From the NCBI RefSeq assembly GCF_024586455.1, contig NC_065920.1, positions 55,187,960 to 55,251,959 of the forward strand: a DNA stretch of 64,000 nucleotides, written 5' to 3'. The position numbers were made by a program, and so were the translations under genes. The stretch's first letter is position 1, and each line of letters begins with the position of its first letter. Origin of the DNA: Bactrocera neohumeralis. Lineage: Eukaryota; Arthropoda; Insecta; Diptera; Tephritidae. Below the pieces are notes generated by a model that saw only the letters and a list, made by a program, of their open reading frames with translations, was not told the DNA's origin and searched no databases. Shown here piece after piece: positions 34,240 through 46,309 of the stretch.

Positions 34240-34900
34240 AAGCATGCAAACATTTTCCATTGAAAATACAGGACAATCGTGACTTTTTATCTTTAAATTT
34301 CTATAGCTCAGGGGAATTTTATGGCATCGCTTTGACTTATTTGCTTGGGCTTGAACCAATTTTCGAAGCATTTCGGCCGCTCTTATTGTGGTATCTCCAA
34401 AACATTTGTACTGAATGCTTCAACCACCTCTACGAAAAACGTTGACCAATTAGTTTATCTTTCACGTACGGGAATAAAAAGAAATAATTCGGTGCAAAGT
34501 CAGGACAATAATATAATTTAATGTTGTGCGATGTTTATTGTTCTAGTGGTATGGTTGAAGATATGTCTTGTTGGTTCAAAAGAACAGGCAACCAAATGGA
34601 AGCGTTTCCACTATAATTTAATGTCCCAAATTTTGTTGGATTTCCTTGGCTCATCTTGAAAGACCCAACAGTCAAAACGCGTTAATCCACGTTTCACATT
34701 TCATAGGCGTGTTTCTAAACCGCTATTGTATTGTTTTTAACATTTCGTCCGACCAACCTAAACGAACATTTTTTAGGTGATCGACAAATTGTGTGCGCTC
34801 CAGCATGAACAAAGAATTTTTACAATCAAATCGTCATGCTGGTTCCACTAATGCCTATAGTCGTCCTAAGCTCATAATAGGTAACATGAGGATACTAATT
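34240..34900 (-). pseudogene. mariner-family transposase remnant
   Basis: Minus-strand, across frames: 'VTYYELRTTIGISGTSMT' (DNA-binding helix), 'PKKCSFRLVGRNVKNN', then 'YCPDFAPNYFFLFPYVKDKL' and GQRFS, followed by an ENWFKPxK-like tail. The third catalytic residue, in the PDLAPND motif, is replaced by tyrosine. The C-terminal EYFEK-like end lies near 34250. Stops throughout make it dead. It appears related to the remnant at 10870-11710. Confidence 0.8.
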
Positions 34901-37319
34901 TTATTCATAAGCATCGATTGAATCCATCTGCATATCTATGCCGACCTTTGTCAAAGACTCAATGATCATCCTTGTCTCTTTGTTATTAAAAGCTTCTTCC
35001 ATGTCGTCATTGTGTATTGCTGGAGGTCTAATTACTTTTCTATTACATTTACTACGTGGTTTAGTGCAATTTCTGTTGATCAACCCTTTATGTACTTATA
35101 GAATTTAAATTTATTGAAAAATTCTGTTTAATATACATATGTATATGTTACGTTAGCCATTGTTTCTTAAAAGTGTCCCAAAATTACCCCAAGTTTTGTA
35201 TTTGGCACCATTTATGTAGTAAAGTGTTGATAACAACTCAAACAGTCAAGTTTAGTAAAACTGGAGCATATGCCGATAGAACAACTTGTCTTCATTATTT
35301 AATAATATTTCAAAAAATAACTAAAGTTTGCCGGCCGCAGTTCGAAAATTTAATACAAAATATCGGAATGGTATTTCCACTTCGTCAACTGTGAATATCA
35401 ATGGAAACGTCGATTCAAATCTTGCATATCCTGTATATTCACGATAGCTTCCCAAAATTAAACAAATTTCAATTTAGCAAAACGCAAACAGTGTTAAATA
35501 TGGTAAAACTAATGATGCTCTCATACCACCAAGAGAACAATAACAAAAGTGTATCGAAGCAATTGCTACTCAGCTGTGACGACAGCTGTTGAACTTTCTC
35601 AAGTTTCTGCATGACTGCCCAGTAACCTACGAAAACGCGAAGGTGCCAGCCACCTAATACTCACCATGAGCAAGTATTTGCAAGGAGCACTCGTAAGTGA
35701 ATGTAATAACTAAAGCGCAATTGTTGAAAACTGAAGGAAAAGGGGTGGAATATGTAGCTCTATAGCTATGTTATAGAGGGAATGAAATTCAAACTAACAG
35801 AGAAGATGTATGTGACAAAATTAAAACATCTTATTGATGAAAGGTTATCACCTTCTCAGCGCCTTACATTTTTATTTTGGAAGGCTGGTAGAACTGGCGC
35901 GATCTGAATCCCTACGGTAGTTCTAATTTAGCTTTGATTTTAAATAAATGGTATAGCTTGATGAGTTTGATGTTTACTGGGTTTCTTAAAGCTGGACTTT
36001 AGTGCAATACCGAACTTTTCTCAAGCCAATAAAAGATATATATAAAAAAAAGAAACAACTTATGATTGCCATACCGATAAGTTTCTTGCAACACTTTAGG
36101 ACAGAAACACAGATCAGAGACCAAACAGCAGATAAGTATAATGTAAATCATACATAAGACGCCAATGTATGTACCATCAAATAACAATTCACTTTATGTA
36201 GCTGTTTCGAATATAATTAGCCACTGTGCCCTTATTTTCACAAACAAATGCTCAGGTTCACACAGGAAGTGCAAGGAAGTGCTCATTCATTTGTGTTATT
36301 ATGGCGTTGAAGAATCTTAACAGCTGCCTCTTTGCGGGTAATTAGAAATGTCGCACGCTGGTATTGGCACTGCATCCTCCTGGGAATATTAACAATCATA
36401 TTTTTTAGTTCTATGTGCTTTGGAATTATTTAAATAGGCTCATATTAATGTGAAAAAGAAATGACAGGCGGCAAGTTATTTACCATTGAAAATTTGAACC
36501 ATCAAACGTAACTACGCAAAACTGAAAAAATTGCATATGAGAGATATCTTCATACTTTGCTCAAGATGGAACTATTGCATAACTTCTAGCAAATCTTAAT
36601 TTTTTTTTGGTTTTTGGTTTTTTTAAAGGATGAACCCACAGTAATACTAAGTTCCATTTTTATCTCTATTTATTGAAGTTTTGCATATCTGGTCTGTCCA
36701 CAATCAACACTACAAGAGTGTAAAGTTATTGTATGGCCTCTGTTCGGCAGTGTTTTGAGGCTAAGGTGTTTTTCAAAGATTCATTGATTCAAATAGGCCC
36801 TGAAGAAGGTGAAGGGTATGTGGCAGCTTAAGGGAATAGTGATTCCGAGCGGACCAACTCGTCTGACTTTTGACTTAGAAGGATACTAGATGATATTAAC
36901 CGAGTTACCTACTGATAGTCTATTTATTGCCTACTTTCATTACCTAAATCAATGAGACTTGTTATTGGCAATACAAAGCCTTAATATCCGCTTGGGTAAC
37001 CACTAGAAGGTTTTTGATCTTGCTGGTACCTTCTGTTATGCCTGCAATTGTAGGCATTTAGTTTGAAGCTACGTTTTGTATATGCATTTCTACAGCATAC
37101 CCCTGTTACTATTTCACCTCTTAATCCGTAAACTAATCTGTAAATTTTGCCACTGGATCTGACGACCGCAGAGCCATTGATCCACTCTTTTTTACGCGGA
37201 GTGAAAACGTTGTGTTTGATTCCTCATTGATCTCCTTTTCTTGGTCGCATCCCGAATTCAGCTCGATTTTATTTGCAGGTAGAAGTCCCATAGTCTCGCA
37301 GTTTCTTTTGTTCTAAGGA
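34901..37319. other. No gene recognised over about 2.4 kb
   Basis: Short frames only, such as 60 codons at 35083-34901 (minus). The segment 36640-37320 has a more balanced base composition and reads like decayed coding or transposon DNA, but I cannot align it to a family. Confidence 0.35.
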
Positions 37320-37525
37320 ATCCGCTTACCAAGTTTCATGAAAATATCTCAATATTTACTCACGTTTTAGCTTGCATGAATGGATGAACGAACAGACAGA
37401 CAGTCACTAGGATTCCTTCTCTTCATTCTGATCATTTATACATATATATTTAACCTTATACCTATCACGTTTTAGGTGATACGTACAACCGTTAGGTGAA
37501 CAAAACTATAATACCCTCTAGCAAC
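37320..37525 (-). repeat. Family A fragment, reverse orientation
   Basis: It contains 'CCAAGTTTCATGAAAATATC', 'TTTTAGCTTGCATGAATG', a short ACAGACAG array and 'GTTAGGTGAACAAAACTATA' then ATACCCTCTAGCAACAA. These are the reverse of the left 200 bases of family A. Confidence 0.7.
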
Positions 37526-38344
37526 AACTGCTAAATGATTTACTTCCAAAAAATATCTTCTCCAAAAAAAACCAGTTAAATATGTAATAATTAAAACAAA
37601 AGTGTGGCAAATCTTAAAAAATGTTGTCAGCACCATTTGCTAATCGCAATCAATAAAAGCACTACACTTGTTATGCGCTCTGTTTACTTTACTACCAATC
37701 CATACAAAATATAACTTTTTAGCCGCATTAAAATGAACAACGCTCGACACTGCCATTGTCGCGTAGTTGGGAAAACAACTCAGAAAATGCAAATCATTTG
37801 ACAACATTTACATGGTAAAGTTCAGCGCAGCAAGAGCATGTAGCACATTAACGCAGCTTACTTAGGAGTTAGCGGTTTAAAAGGATGTCATGCGAATGAT
37901 TATTTTATAAGAAGGTATTTGAAATGTGTAAAAATAATAGTCATGACATTCATTGGATTTGCGGTTAAATACGGGTATATAAATTGAATAACCTTAGTTT
38001 TAAAGTATTCAGTGGTACTATATTCTTGCCTGACCAGCTTTCGTTCTTCAAATAAAAAATTATAGTTACAGCATCGAAATATTATTTCGGGTAAAAGCCT
38101 ATCCATTTGCCCCCTTTGCGATGACACCGCTTCTATCAAACACTTACTCACACTCTGTCCGATGCTTCACCCAACAGCCCACAACTCTGGCAACATTGAT
38201 CTCATAAAACTACTAAGTGAACCTTCAGAAAAAAACGTGATGATTGTATATAGATTCTTAAAAACCAACGATTTGTTAAAATATATTTAAGCAACTTACA
38301 TCTTTACTAACCCTTAGCAAATATAATTATTCACCTAGTTATAA
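37526..38344. other. No gene recognised
   Basis: Unassigned DNA with an 83-codon minus-strand frame (38151-37900) of no known family. Confidence 0.4.
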
Positions 38345-38452
38345 TTACAAGACGGCTGAAGGCCTCGTAGCCAGTGCTGCGTTTATGTATTTATATAATA
38401 AAACTCTTTTTGTTATATGAATTATTATAAATAAATAAATAAATAAATAAAT
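38345..38452 (+). repeat. Probable LINE 3' tail with (AAAT)n
   Basis: A short GC-richer stretch (GACGGCTGAAGGCCTCGTAG then CCAGTGCTGCG) is followed by AATAAAA and then six to seven AAAT repeats at about 38429-38453. That pattern is typical of the 3' end of a severely 5'-truncated non-LTR element. No coding portion remains. Confidence 0.45.
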
Positions 38453-38454
38453 AT

Positions 38455-39879
38455 TTTCGCTGTACTCAATTGCGTACACATTACTTACTGCCGCCAATAT
38501 ATATAAATTTTTAGTCATCTCCACTTCCAACAATTTTTATGGGCTATATTGGCCCCTTTATCATGTCATGTACGTACTTCAAACACCAGAAGTGGTAGAA
38601 GCTTTCTTCGCCATATAAAATCATATTTCACAAAATTTTCCACTGCGCCTCTATGACAAACTAGTACGTATAAAGCCCAGTTAGCAGAGTGTAGCATGTC
38701 AACAACGGTTATGTCTGCCCATGGGTCCAATACAATAAATAAATGAAACATTATTGAAAGTGAACCACTTTACTAACCATCGATTTAGGTTTATTTATAT
38801 ACCTAACAATTTCTTTTTGGGACGTCTTCACCGTCTAAGCCGTTAGAAACTTTTTTATATACATAGCATGACAATTTGATAGTTTATTGCATCAATATTG
38901 TGACAGCTGTACGGCAATGTGAAAAAGTCACTAAACCAAGTGAGAGGATGCAATGAAGTAGAACCAAATTACTCGTCCACTCATATATAATATTTCAACA
39001 AAAAGTGCGAACACATTTAGCGCACATCTATTGTGTTGGCGCTAAATATAATCCACTTATAATTATAAGAGTTCACATTCCCCCACTGCAAAAGCTACGT
39101 AATGCTCTTACATACTAGTGCATTTTAAGTCATTGCAAAAAAATGCTCGAAAGTTAGAAAGTAAATTTCGCGGTTAGCGGCGTAACACATTTGTCTTTTT
39201 GTTCACTGAAAAATTTCACACTAAATTAAAAGTTGACAGCGGGTTGCAACGCCGGTCGATGGTGCTGTCTGACTGAGTTTATTCTTTTTTTGACAGTGTT
39301 TGGAGCAGTGTTGAGATCCGCCAAACTAATTAAGACAGTTCAAAATAAAGTAAAAAAAAAAAAGTAATAAAGAGGGAGTAGTTTGAATGATGATTGGAAA
39401 TCCAGTGATTTTTTTTTACGAATTTCTAAATTTAGCACATGTGGCGTCACCAAATTTCGCACTTTTACTTTTTCCGTAACATAACGTTATATGATATGTG
39501 TGTGCGATAACCGATTTCGCTCATTTTCAGTCTACAATATTTTTGCTCAGCTTGATTTAGTTAGCTTCAGCAGCTTACGAGATTTATAAACAAACGTGAA
39601 ACGCCTAATTTTCAATTACTTGTTGAAGAAAACACACATCCAATGTTATCTATTTGTGCCAAATTTGAATGCTGCTTTGAGTGGTAGAAAGTTTTTAAAA
39701 AAGTCTTTTCGATAACCATCGATTATATTAACTGGAAGATTAAGTGTTTGCTATTAACTCTTTTTTAAGTTGCCTTGCTATTGCAAATACTTTAACAAAA
39801 TTACAAGTTTGTATCTTCATTTAGTAGTTAGTTGTGATGCTTTGTAACTTACTACGAACTCGTTCTCACTCAATTTTAT
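38455..39879. other. No gene recognised
   Basis: Unassigned AT-rich DNA. Confidence 0.4.
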
Positions 39880-40000
39880 CAAGATATCTTAAGTTTTACG
39901 CAAATAATCGCTTGCATGGAAATACAGACAGGCAGTCACTCAGATTTCAGCTTTTCTCGTCATGTCTCTGTAGCAACAGGTCGCAAGAGTATAAATATGC
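39880..40000 (-). repeat. Family A/C-type terminal scrap
   Basis: 'ATCAAGATATCTTAAGTTTT', 'CTTGCATGGAAATACAGACA', 'CTCGTCATGTC' and 'GCAACAGGTCGCAAGAGTAT' resemble the reversed left end of family A with large deletions. Confidence 0.5.
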
Positions 40001-40857
40001 TCATGAAGAAGGCCATACTCAAGGTTAAGCTCCACAATGAGGTTGGAAGTTCCATTAAAAAGCGGGTGTGCCACTCTCAATGAAAAGTTTAATGTACATT
40101 TTATCCGTTAACTATTCAAGTTATACTCGTAATAGCCAAATTCGTTCAGGGTAGATCACAGCGACATTTGAAAATAATAACCAACAACGTACACAACTGT
40201 ATCATAAAATGTATCACTTTATCGCCTTTAAAGAGGGAGTATACTATATACATAAATAACAGAAAATGTATCTAAAAATGGCATGCAGTATAAGCAAGTG
40301 ATGCGAAACTTGTTGCAAAGTTTAAATACGCGAGAAAATCTACTTAACATAGTATTCACACCTTTTGCATACCTAAAGGTGCTTCCAAGCAAACAGCTTT
40401 ACCAAGTTACCGGAACGTTTCGGCGTTTTAAAAGAAAATATGATGAGGAACAAAATTCTCGGGTGGAAATTAGATAAGGTCACTGGAAGTGAAGAAGCCG
40501 ATAAAAATGAGGCATCTAATGGAGTATATACGGCTAATATTTTTACGAATATTTTATATAAAGCTCGCAACACTTTTGGTTATGCCACGGCGTTGAGAAA
40601 CAACGATGTAGCTTCAGAAAAATTTGTGCGCAGAATTTCATATTTCACAAAACTTTATTTTCTACCACCAAACTGATGTAGATGCAAGTGATATCAAGTG
40701 CTTATTTTTGCAGAGTTACAGAGGCACTGACTGTTACAAAAGCATTTAGCAGAGGATATCCACCGCACTTAGGTAAAACACGCGCAAAAACGAATAAGTT
40801 TAAAAAGTTCACCATAGTTGAATTATAATATATTTGTAAGTGCGTATATACCTATAG
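40001..40857. other. No gene recognised
   Basis: Short overlapping frames (64 and 78 codons, plus strand) without recognisable domains. Confidence 0.4.
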
Positions 40858-41100
40858 GGTGATCCATTTCGGAGTTGCCAAATTGTGAAAAAAAAATCTC
40901 AGAAGCTTCAAATTTAATGGGGAATGTTCATTATCATTCGAAAGAACATTCTTTGGCGTTTTTTTTTTTGAAGATTATCTCTTTAAAATATTGGCCGTGG
41001 CTTCGTCTCAGATGGTCCATTCGTTGAGTCCAATTTCCAAAAAAAAATGTTCTAACCCCTAGTTTCCGAATATTTAGACCCCGGTACCTATAGTTGACTT
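40858..41100 (-). pseudogene. 3' end of a Tc1/mariner-type transposon, reverse
   Basis: It begins 'GGGTGATCCATTTCGGAGTT' and continues with the reverse of 'CATTCCCCATTAAATTTGAA' and 'AAAGAATGTTCTTTCGAATG'. Near 41000 the reverse of the C-terminal 'GRKDHLR'-like region is traceable. It is the same lineage as 19752-20095. Confidence 0.7.
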
Positions 41101-41129
41101 TTGATCGAAAATATCGGTCAATGTGGAAT

Positions 41130-41265
41130 GGAACGGAAGGTACAGATCATTTATATGCGTATAACCCTATATCTAACTCAATTTGGTTTAGGTGATACAT
41201 TCAACCGTTAGGTGAACAAAACTATTATACTCTGAAGCAACATGTCGCAATAGTATGAAAAGGCG
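41130..41265 (-). repeat. Family A left-end fragment, reverse
   Basis: 'TATATGCGTATAACCCTATA', 'ACCGTTAGGTGAACAAAACT' then ATTATACTCTGAAGCAACAT: reverse of the family A left end. Confidence 0.65.
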
Positions 41266-41830
41266 CTTATTCAAAGAAACTTCAAATGTAAAAGGCCATA
41301 AGATCGAAACGGTTTCATTATCTCAGTTGGTTCACAGTATCCACAATCGTCTGTATTATCGTTGTTTGTTTTGGATTAGGTGGAATTTTAGGTAGCCTCA
41401 TTACTTGTTTAACCTTTTCAACACCTGACAGAACCATTCCTCATTGTATTTAAGCATTGCACCTTTCGAAAACTTACGATTTCTTTCATGCTTAAGTATT
41501 TAACTAAATTATTTTTGCTAAAACAATAAACAGATATCGTTGTGTGTTTTTCAATTAATTATATGGGAAAATTTATTGAATAGTTACTTGAAATATAATA
41601 AAATGGGATTGAAGAATTTGTGCGATCACCACTGCCTGGTAAGCAGATTGGCCAAGATTATCTCCATCTTTCTCTTAGTAGCAACATTCTGAATAACTCT
41701 TTGTGTCACAGAAGAATCGAAAGATTTCACTAAGTAACTGCAATTAAATGTAATATATTTGTATTTTCATAAATATACGTAAATGTATTTGTGAAAACTC
41801 TTACCATCCTACAACCAATTGCTTTACCAC
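41266..41830. other. Unassigned DNA 3' of the Toll pseudogene
   Basis: If the retrotransposon at 41844-44009 is removed, this DNA continues directly from the 3' flank of the Toll pseudogene. No polyadenylation context or gene was recognised. Confidence 0.4.
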
Positions 41831-41843
41831 AAACCAACTGTGA
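41831..41843. repeat. Left target-site duplication of the R1-type element
   Basis: AAACCAACTGTGA, repeated at 44010-44022 (the first A is shared with the element's A-tail). Confidence 0.85.
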
Positions 41844-44009
41844 GATAGTCTGGAGTGCAGCAAGAGCACCAGGCGAAGGCGGCGTCCACTTAGTAACCGC
41901 ATTGCAAAAGGAACTGATAGCAGCATACGACGCTACAATGCGAAAGACAAAATGACACAATAAGCGAAGACCTGTATACTGGTGGAGTGAAGAAATAGCC
42001 ACGCTGAGAAAGCTCTGTCACTCAGCCCGACGTCGCCTACAAGGCAATCAAAGTGGCGAAAACGAAAACCGTTTCAAAGAAGCTTTTAAAAACTATAGGA
42101 AGCTTCTAAAGTCAGCTATAAGCCATAGCAAGATTAACTGCTTTGAAAAGATCTGTAAAGAAGCGAATACACATCGATGGCATACCAAACAGAGCTCTAA
42201 AGGTAGCCATAATCTCAAAGCCCACTCTTTTCGCAAAAATTGACAACGCATGTTTAAAAGAAGGGATGTTCCCCGATCCCTGGAAAGTCCAGCGCCTGGT
42301 TTTAATCCCAAAACCAAAAAAAACACCAGATGAACCTTCTTCGTATCGACCTCTGTGTATGCTCGACACAATGGGCAAAGTGTACGAAAGCATAATAAGA
42401 AACCGCTTGGATATTGCAATCCAAGAGGCTGGCGGACTGTCAGAAAGACAATACGGCTTCAGAAAACAAAGGTCTACTATCGATGCACTGAAAGAAGTTG
42501 TCGACACTGCGAAAAAGTGGTACAAAAAAATATTGTGCGCTGATCACCTTGGATGTGAAGAATGCATTCAACTCTGCTAAATGGAAAAATATATTCGAAA
42601 CCCCATATGGAATACGCGCCCCTCAGTACCTCATAAAAATCGTTATGAGTTATTTTAAAAATAGAAGGCTGATCTACGACACCACCGAAGGCATCAAGAG
42701 CTACCCGGAGTACCACAAGTATCTGTTTTAGGCCCTCTCTTATGGAATCTAGCTAATGATGGGGTGTTAAGAATTCCACAGCCTAAAAACGTTAAGCTAA
42801 TCGCATACGCGGACGACCTTATAGTGGTAGCAGTAGGTAAACAACTTGAAAACCTGCAAAATAAATGTAATGAATGCATAAATGGTCTACGCCAATGGTT
42901 TTCGTCCAAAAGTTTGGAACTGGCTGAGCACAAATCAGAGGTACTGGTCGTAAGCACCAGGAAAATTGAGGAAAAAATAACTCTCACTATAGGAGAGTGT
43001 ATGATTACTTCACAACCACAGTTGAAGTATTTAGGGGTAATATTGGACTCCAGACTGAAATTCAAGCAGCACTTGGCACACATAGCAAATAAAGCAAATA
43101 AGATTTATAACTACTTATAAAGAAGGATGGCAAATAGAGGTGTGTGCGCTTCAGCCGCCGACTTCTAATCGCAAAAGCTATGAGCTCAGTTACACTATAT
43201 GCAGCTCCAGTATGGATACAGGCACTAAACATAACAGCGTATGCCAAACCAATAAATGCGGTGCATAGACTCACAGCAATAAGAGTAACAAGTGTTTTCC
43301 GAACTATTTCCAGCGAAGCATCTGAAGTACTAGTTGGTATGCCGCCCATAAACATCCAGGGTGACGACCTCGCGAGATTATAGGAGCTATCAGCGCCAAT
43401 TACTGAAATCCAAAAGAGAGAAGAAAGAAAGAAGAGCATAACTATATGGAAGCAACGGTGGCAAACCTCAACTAAAGGACGGTGGACCCACAGACTTATA
43501 CCTGATATCCATACGTGGATAAGTAGACAACATGGGGACCTGGATTTCCACCTGACCCAAATATTAAGCGGACATGGGTGCTTCAGAAGCTATCTATATA
43601 AATTCCAAAACGACGTCAGTTCGTATTGTCTGATGTGTACGGAGTCAATAGAAGACTTTGTGCACGTGTTCTTCCATTGTCCTCAGTTTCTAAACATAAA
43701 GGAAAAGTTAGAAACAGCACTAGGTGGTAGGTTTAACGGTGGAAAGTTTGACTGCACTTTTGTGTCAGTCCTCTGAGAAGTGGAAAGCTGTTCGCGAAGC
43801 GGCAACTTCCATCATGACAATATTAAGATAGATACAGCAGAATAGGCGTCAGTCCGTCTGTGCTACAAAGGAGACGTAAAATGTCTATACTACTACTACC
43901 ATGAAGTAATACCTTATCTGGTGGGAGAGTCTTGAGTTGGGAGTAGGTTAGGTTTAGCGGATTAAAGTCACGCCCTCTGGCTTTCGATGCTTCCTCCTAC
44001 TATAAAAAA
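41844..44009 (+). mobile_element. 5'-truncated R1-clade non-LTR retrotransposon
   Basis: The element starts inside the linker between endonuclease and RT ('WSAARAPGEGGVHLVTALQ') and runs through the RT, a C-terminal domain and a CCHC zinc knuckle to a short A-run. RT motifs: 'SSYRPLCMLDTMGKVYESII', 'ALITLDVKNAFNSAKW' (motif A, D at about 42552), 'GVPQVSVLGPLLWN' (motif B, with V for the usual G) and 'LIAYADDLIVVA' (YADD at 42806-42817). The C-terminus has GRWTHRLIPD, LSGHGCFRSYL and 'CLMCTESIEDFVHVFFHC' (43627-43680). It is flanked by a 12-13-base duplication. The clade is inferred from this C-terminal signature. Confidence 0.92.
42143..43720 (+). pseudogene. R1-type reverse transcriptase and C-terminal domain, frameshifted
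   Basis: The coding sequence is broken at least four times: in an A7 run near 42525, near 42705 (before motif B), at a stop near 43120, and at an in-frame TAG at 43381-43383. Between breaks the frames are clean (145, 77, 118 and 79 codons), so decay is moderate. The RT active-site aspartates are retained. Without the 5' half (ORF1 and endonuclease) the copy could not have moved again. Confidence 0.9.
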
Positions 44010-44022
44010 AAACCAACTGTGA
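44010..44022. repeat. Right target-site duplication of the R1-type element
   Basis: AAACCAACTGTGA, matching 41831-41843. It lies only a few bases 3' of the Toll pseudogene stop codon (44030-44028, minus strand). Confidence 0.85.
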
Positions 44023-44027
44023 CAAAT

Positions 44028-44812
44028 TTAAACAATTTCGTCATGCAAACGATTCATCTCAACTTGTCCCATAACATACATTCTGCCGTTAATTTTTAGC
44101 ATATCGAAATTCCTCTCTCTACCTACTTTATGTGGCATGGCGTGGCGTAATTTGACCCAAAATCTGACGTCTTGTCAATTAAGATATGTATTCTTATCCA
44201 AATATGCCTTTAGTTCTCTGTCCAATAACTCACTTTTCGAGATTTCACCATATTTAGTCATTATTATGCGCGCACGATCCTCGTGCAACGAGCACTTATG
44301 CGCTGTGCGAAACTCCATACGCGCCCAATCCGACTGGATGAAGTGTTGCGAGAGCACAATGATCGTCCGACACGACTGTTTCACCGATTCGATGATTTGT
44401 TCTGGTATATAAGCGCCAGCCAGCTAGTTGCGTTCGTGCGTGCATACACGAAATGGTAGTTCGCACTGTTCGAGTTGCGGCAATAATGTATGGTTGACGA
44501 AGTCTGCATCCTGGTGTGCATATGAAATAAACGCATCGAACGTTTCATGCTTATCCAGCTCACATTTGCGAATGCAAAATCTCAAAATGTTGAGGCTATA
44601 TAACCAGACTTCCATTTTTAATTTACATATATTTATAGAAGAGTGCGATGACGCAAAGTAAAATAATAATGGTTAACCCTACACTAATCAGAGTTGCATT
44701 CAAGTACTGATAATATTCTACATTCACAGGAGTTGAACACAATTCTCTCACATTTGCTATTAGGAGTGTATCGTTCGATGCATCGGGTATGCGTGTCCGA
44801 TGTGTACGTATG
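44028..44812 (-). pseudogene. Toll transmembrane and TIR domain fragment
   Basis: Minus strand: the juxtamembrane 'NVRELCSTPVN', then a transmembrane helix (NATLISVGLTIIILLCVIAL, about 44700-44640), a one-base frameshift in the KYM/LKMEVWLYS junction near 44620, and the TIR domain from 'FDAFISYAHQDADF' (box 1, 44540) through 'PFRVCTHERN'. A TAG follows where relatives have Trp, then 'LAGAYIPEQIIESVKQSCRT' (box 2) and 'IIVLSQHFIQSDWARMEFRT'. A TGA again replaces a Trp, then 'RFWVKLRHAMPHK' (box 3). The tail ends at TAA 44030-44028. Despite the stops the domain is well conserved, so loss looks recent. Confidence 0.92.
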
Positions 44813-46309
44813 GTGCGGGAAATTCTAATAAAAATGTATGAACTGAATAAAGTAACAGTAGTCTTTAATACTGACCTTGCTGCAGAACCAGTGGTATGTA
44901 TGGCTGAACCCAAGAGTGTGCCTTGTCACCTACAATTGATTATTAAATCAAATCATAATGAAGTCCGGGAAGCAGATATTATAAGTATACCAAATGACAT
45001 AATTTATAAGCAGAGTCTACTGGAAACACTTACGCTTAGCGTACAAGGTCTAAGAAACCAAGATAAGTATTCGCTGCAAAACTTGACGCAAACATACTTT
45101 AAAAACTTCACTACGCTCAGACAGCTTGACTTAGTCGGTAATAATATGAAAATGTTGGACGCTATTATCTTTGCAGCGCTAACGCAATTGAATTGTCTGA
45201 ATTTGAGCCGTAATAAAATCCGGGAATTGCCCGAAAGTTTGTTTGCATATCAGCGTCAACTTTTCATACTGGATCTGAGTCACAATTTATTGACACATTT
45301 ACCGCCACACCTTTTTGATCACACTCCTTATCTATGGCAGTTGAAACTTGATGGCAATAAACTACACGACACCACAAATCTTATTGAAAATCTAAAACCG
45401 CTGCATTATCTTCATAGGTTAGACGTAAGCCAGAATCAACTGCAAACTATTTGGAGCACCGATACTTCTGTCGATAGAACGCCAAGGTTACTGGCAAATT
45501 TTCGATACAGCATGAGTTTGGCTTTAGCCGACGGTCTTAATTATATTAGCAAGTTGCAACCAGAAAATTGGAATGAAGGTGGCAAGATTAACTCAGTAGT
45601 AATAAATTTATGTGGCAATCGTTTGCGCGAATTCACTTTGGATTGGCTTACTTGCCCTTATGAAATAAACCTAGAGCACAATCTGATTGAAAACATTTTT
45701 GCTTTACAAAATTTCTGCAGTGCAACTGACAATTGTGTGCCCGAAATCAAAATGACTGGTAATCCGATCGTGTGCGATTGTAAATTAGCTTGGATTTACA
45801 ATGTAAACTATCGTTCGCTGTTTAATGGTTTACAGTGCATTCAGACGTCAACCAAACTAGTAAAGGATCTCGCGCAGCTGGAACGTAAAGAACTGTGTGC
45901 TTGGGAACCAATAATATGCCCCGGCAAATGCAATTGTTACACACAGTTTGAATTCCTGCACATCAATTGCAAGGGTGCGGAACATATCGAACAGCTCTCA
46001 CGCCCCGAGCAAGTTAGGCTCAAGAGTTCGGTACTCGATATTAGCAATAACAATTTCATTGTATTGCCATTAAACACCACCTTCGGCTATAGTAACGTTT
46101 CGCAACTCAACGTGTCGTCCAACAAAATCACGAGCATATATATCAGTCAACTTCCAACCAATTTGACGTTTTTAGATCTACGAAATAATCGCTTAAATTC
46201 TTTAAATTGTGAATTTTTACGTACATACCTCAATGAGAGCACAAAACTACAATTTCTCTATCTAAGCTAAAATCCTTGGATTTGCAACTGTACCACGCTG
46301 CAAACGCAC
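44813..46309 (+). pseudogene. Toll LRR ectodomain block, inverted
   Basis: A 493-codon open frame (44789-46270) covers most of the block. From codon 9 it aligns with Toll ectodomains: LRRs ('LRQLDLVGNNMKMLDAIIF', 'LNCLNLSRNKIRELPESLF', 'LFILDLSHNLLTHLPPHLF', 'LHRLDVSQNQLQTIW'), a first C-cap ('GNPIVCDCKLAWI'), an N-cap ('CPGKCNCYTQFEFLHINC'), further LRRs ('LPTNLTFLDLRNNRLNSL') and the start of a second C-cap after the stop ('NPWICNCTT'). Over about 1,430 bases the only disablement is TAA at 46268-46270, where relatives have a sense codon before NPW. The first 8 codons are reversed sequence from beyond the breakpoint. Confidence 0.92.

Noticed and set aside
38429..38453. AAAT repeat as a stand-alone microsatellite of note
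   Set aside because: It fits better as the tail of a truncated LINE end at 38345-38452.
44789..46270. An intact plus-strand secreted LRR protein of 493 residues
   Set aside because: The first 8 codons are reversed sequence from the other side of the breakpoint, there is no signal peptide, and the frame stops inside the second LRR C-cap. The neighbouring minus-strand pieces complete the receptor. A transcribed novel ORF is still possible but is not supported here.
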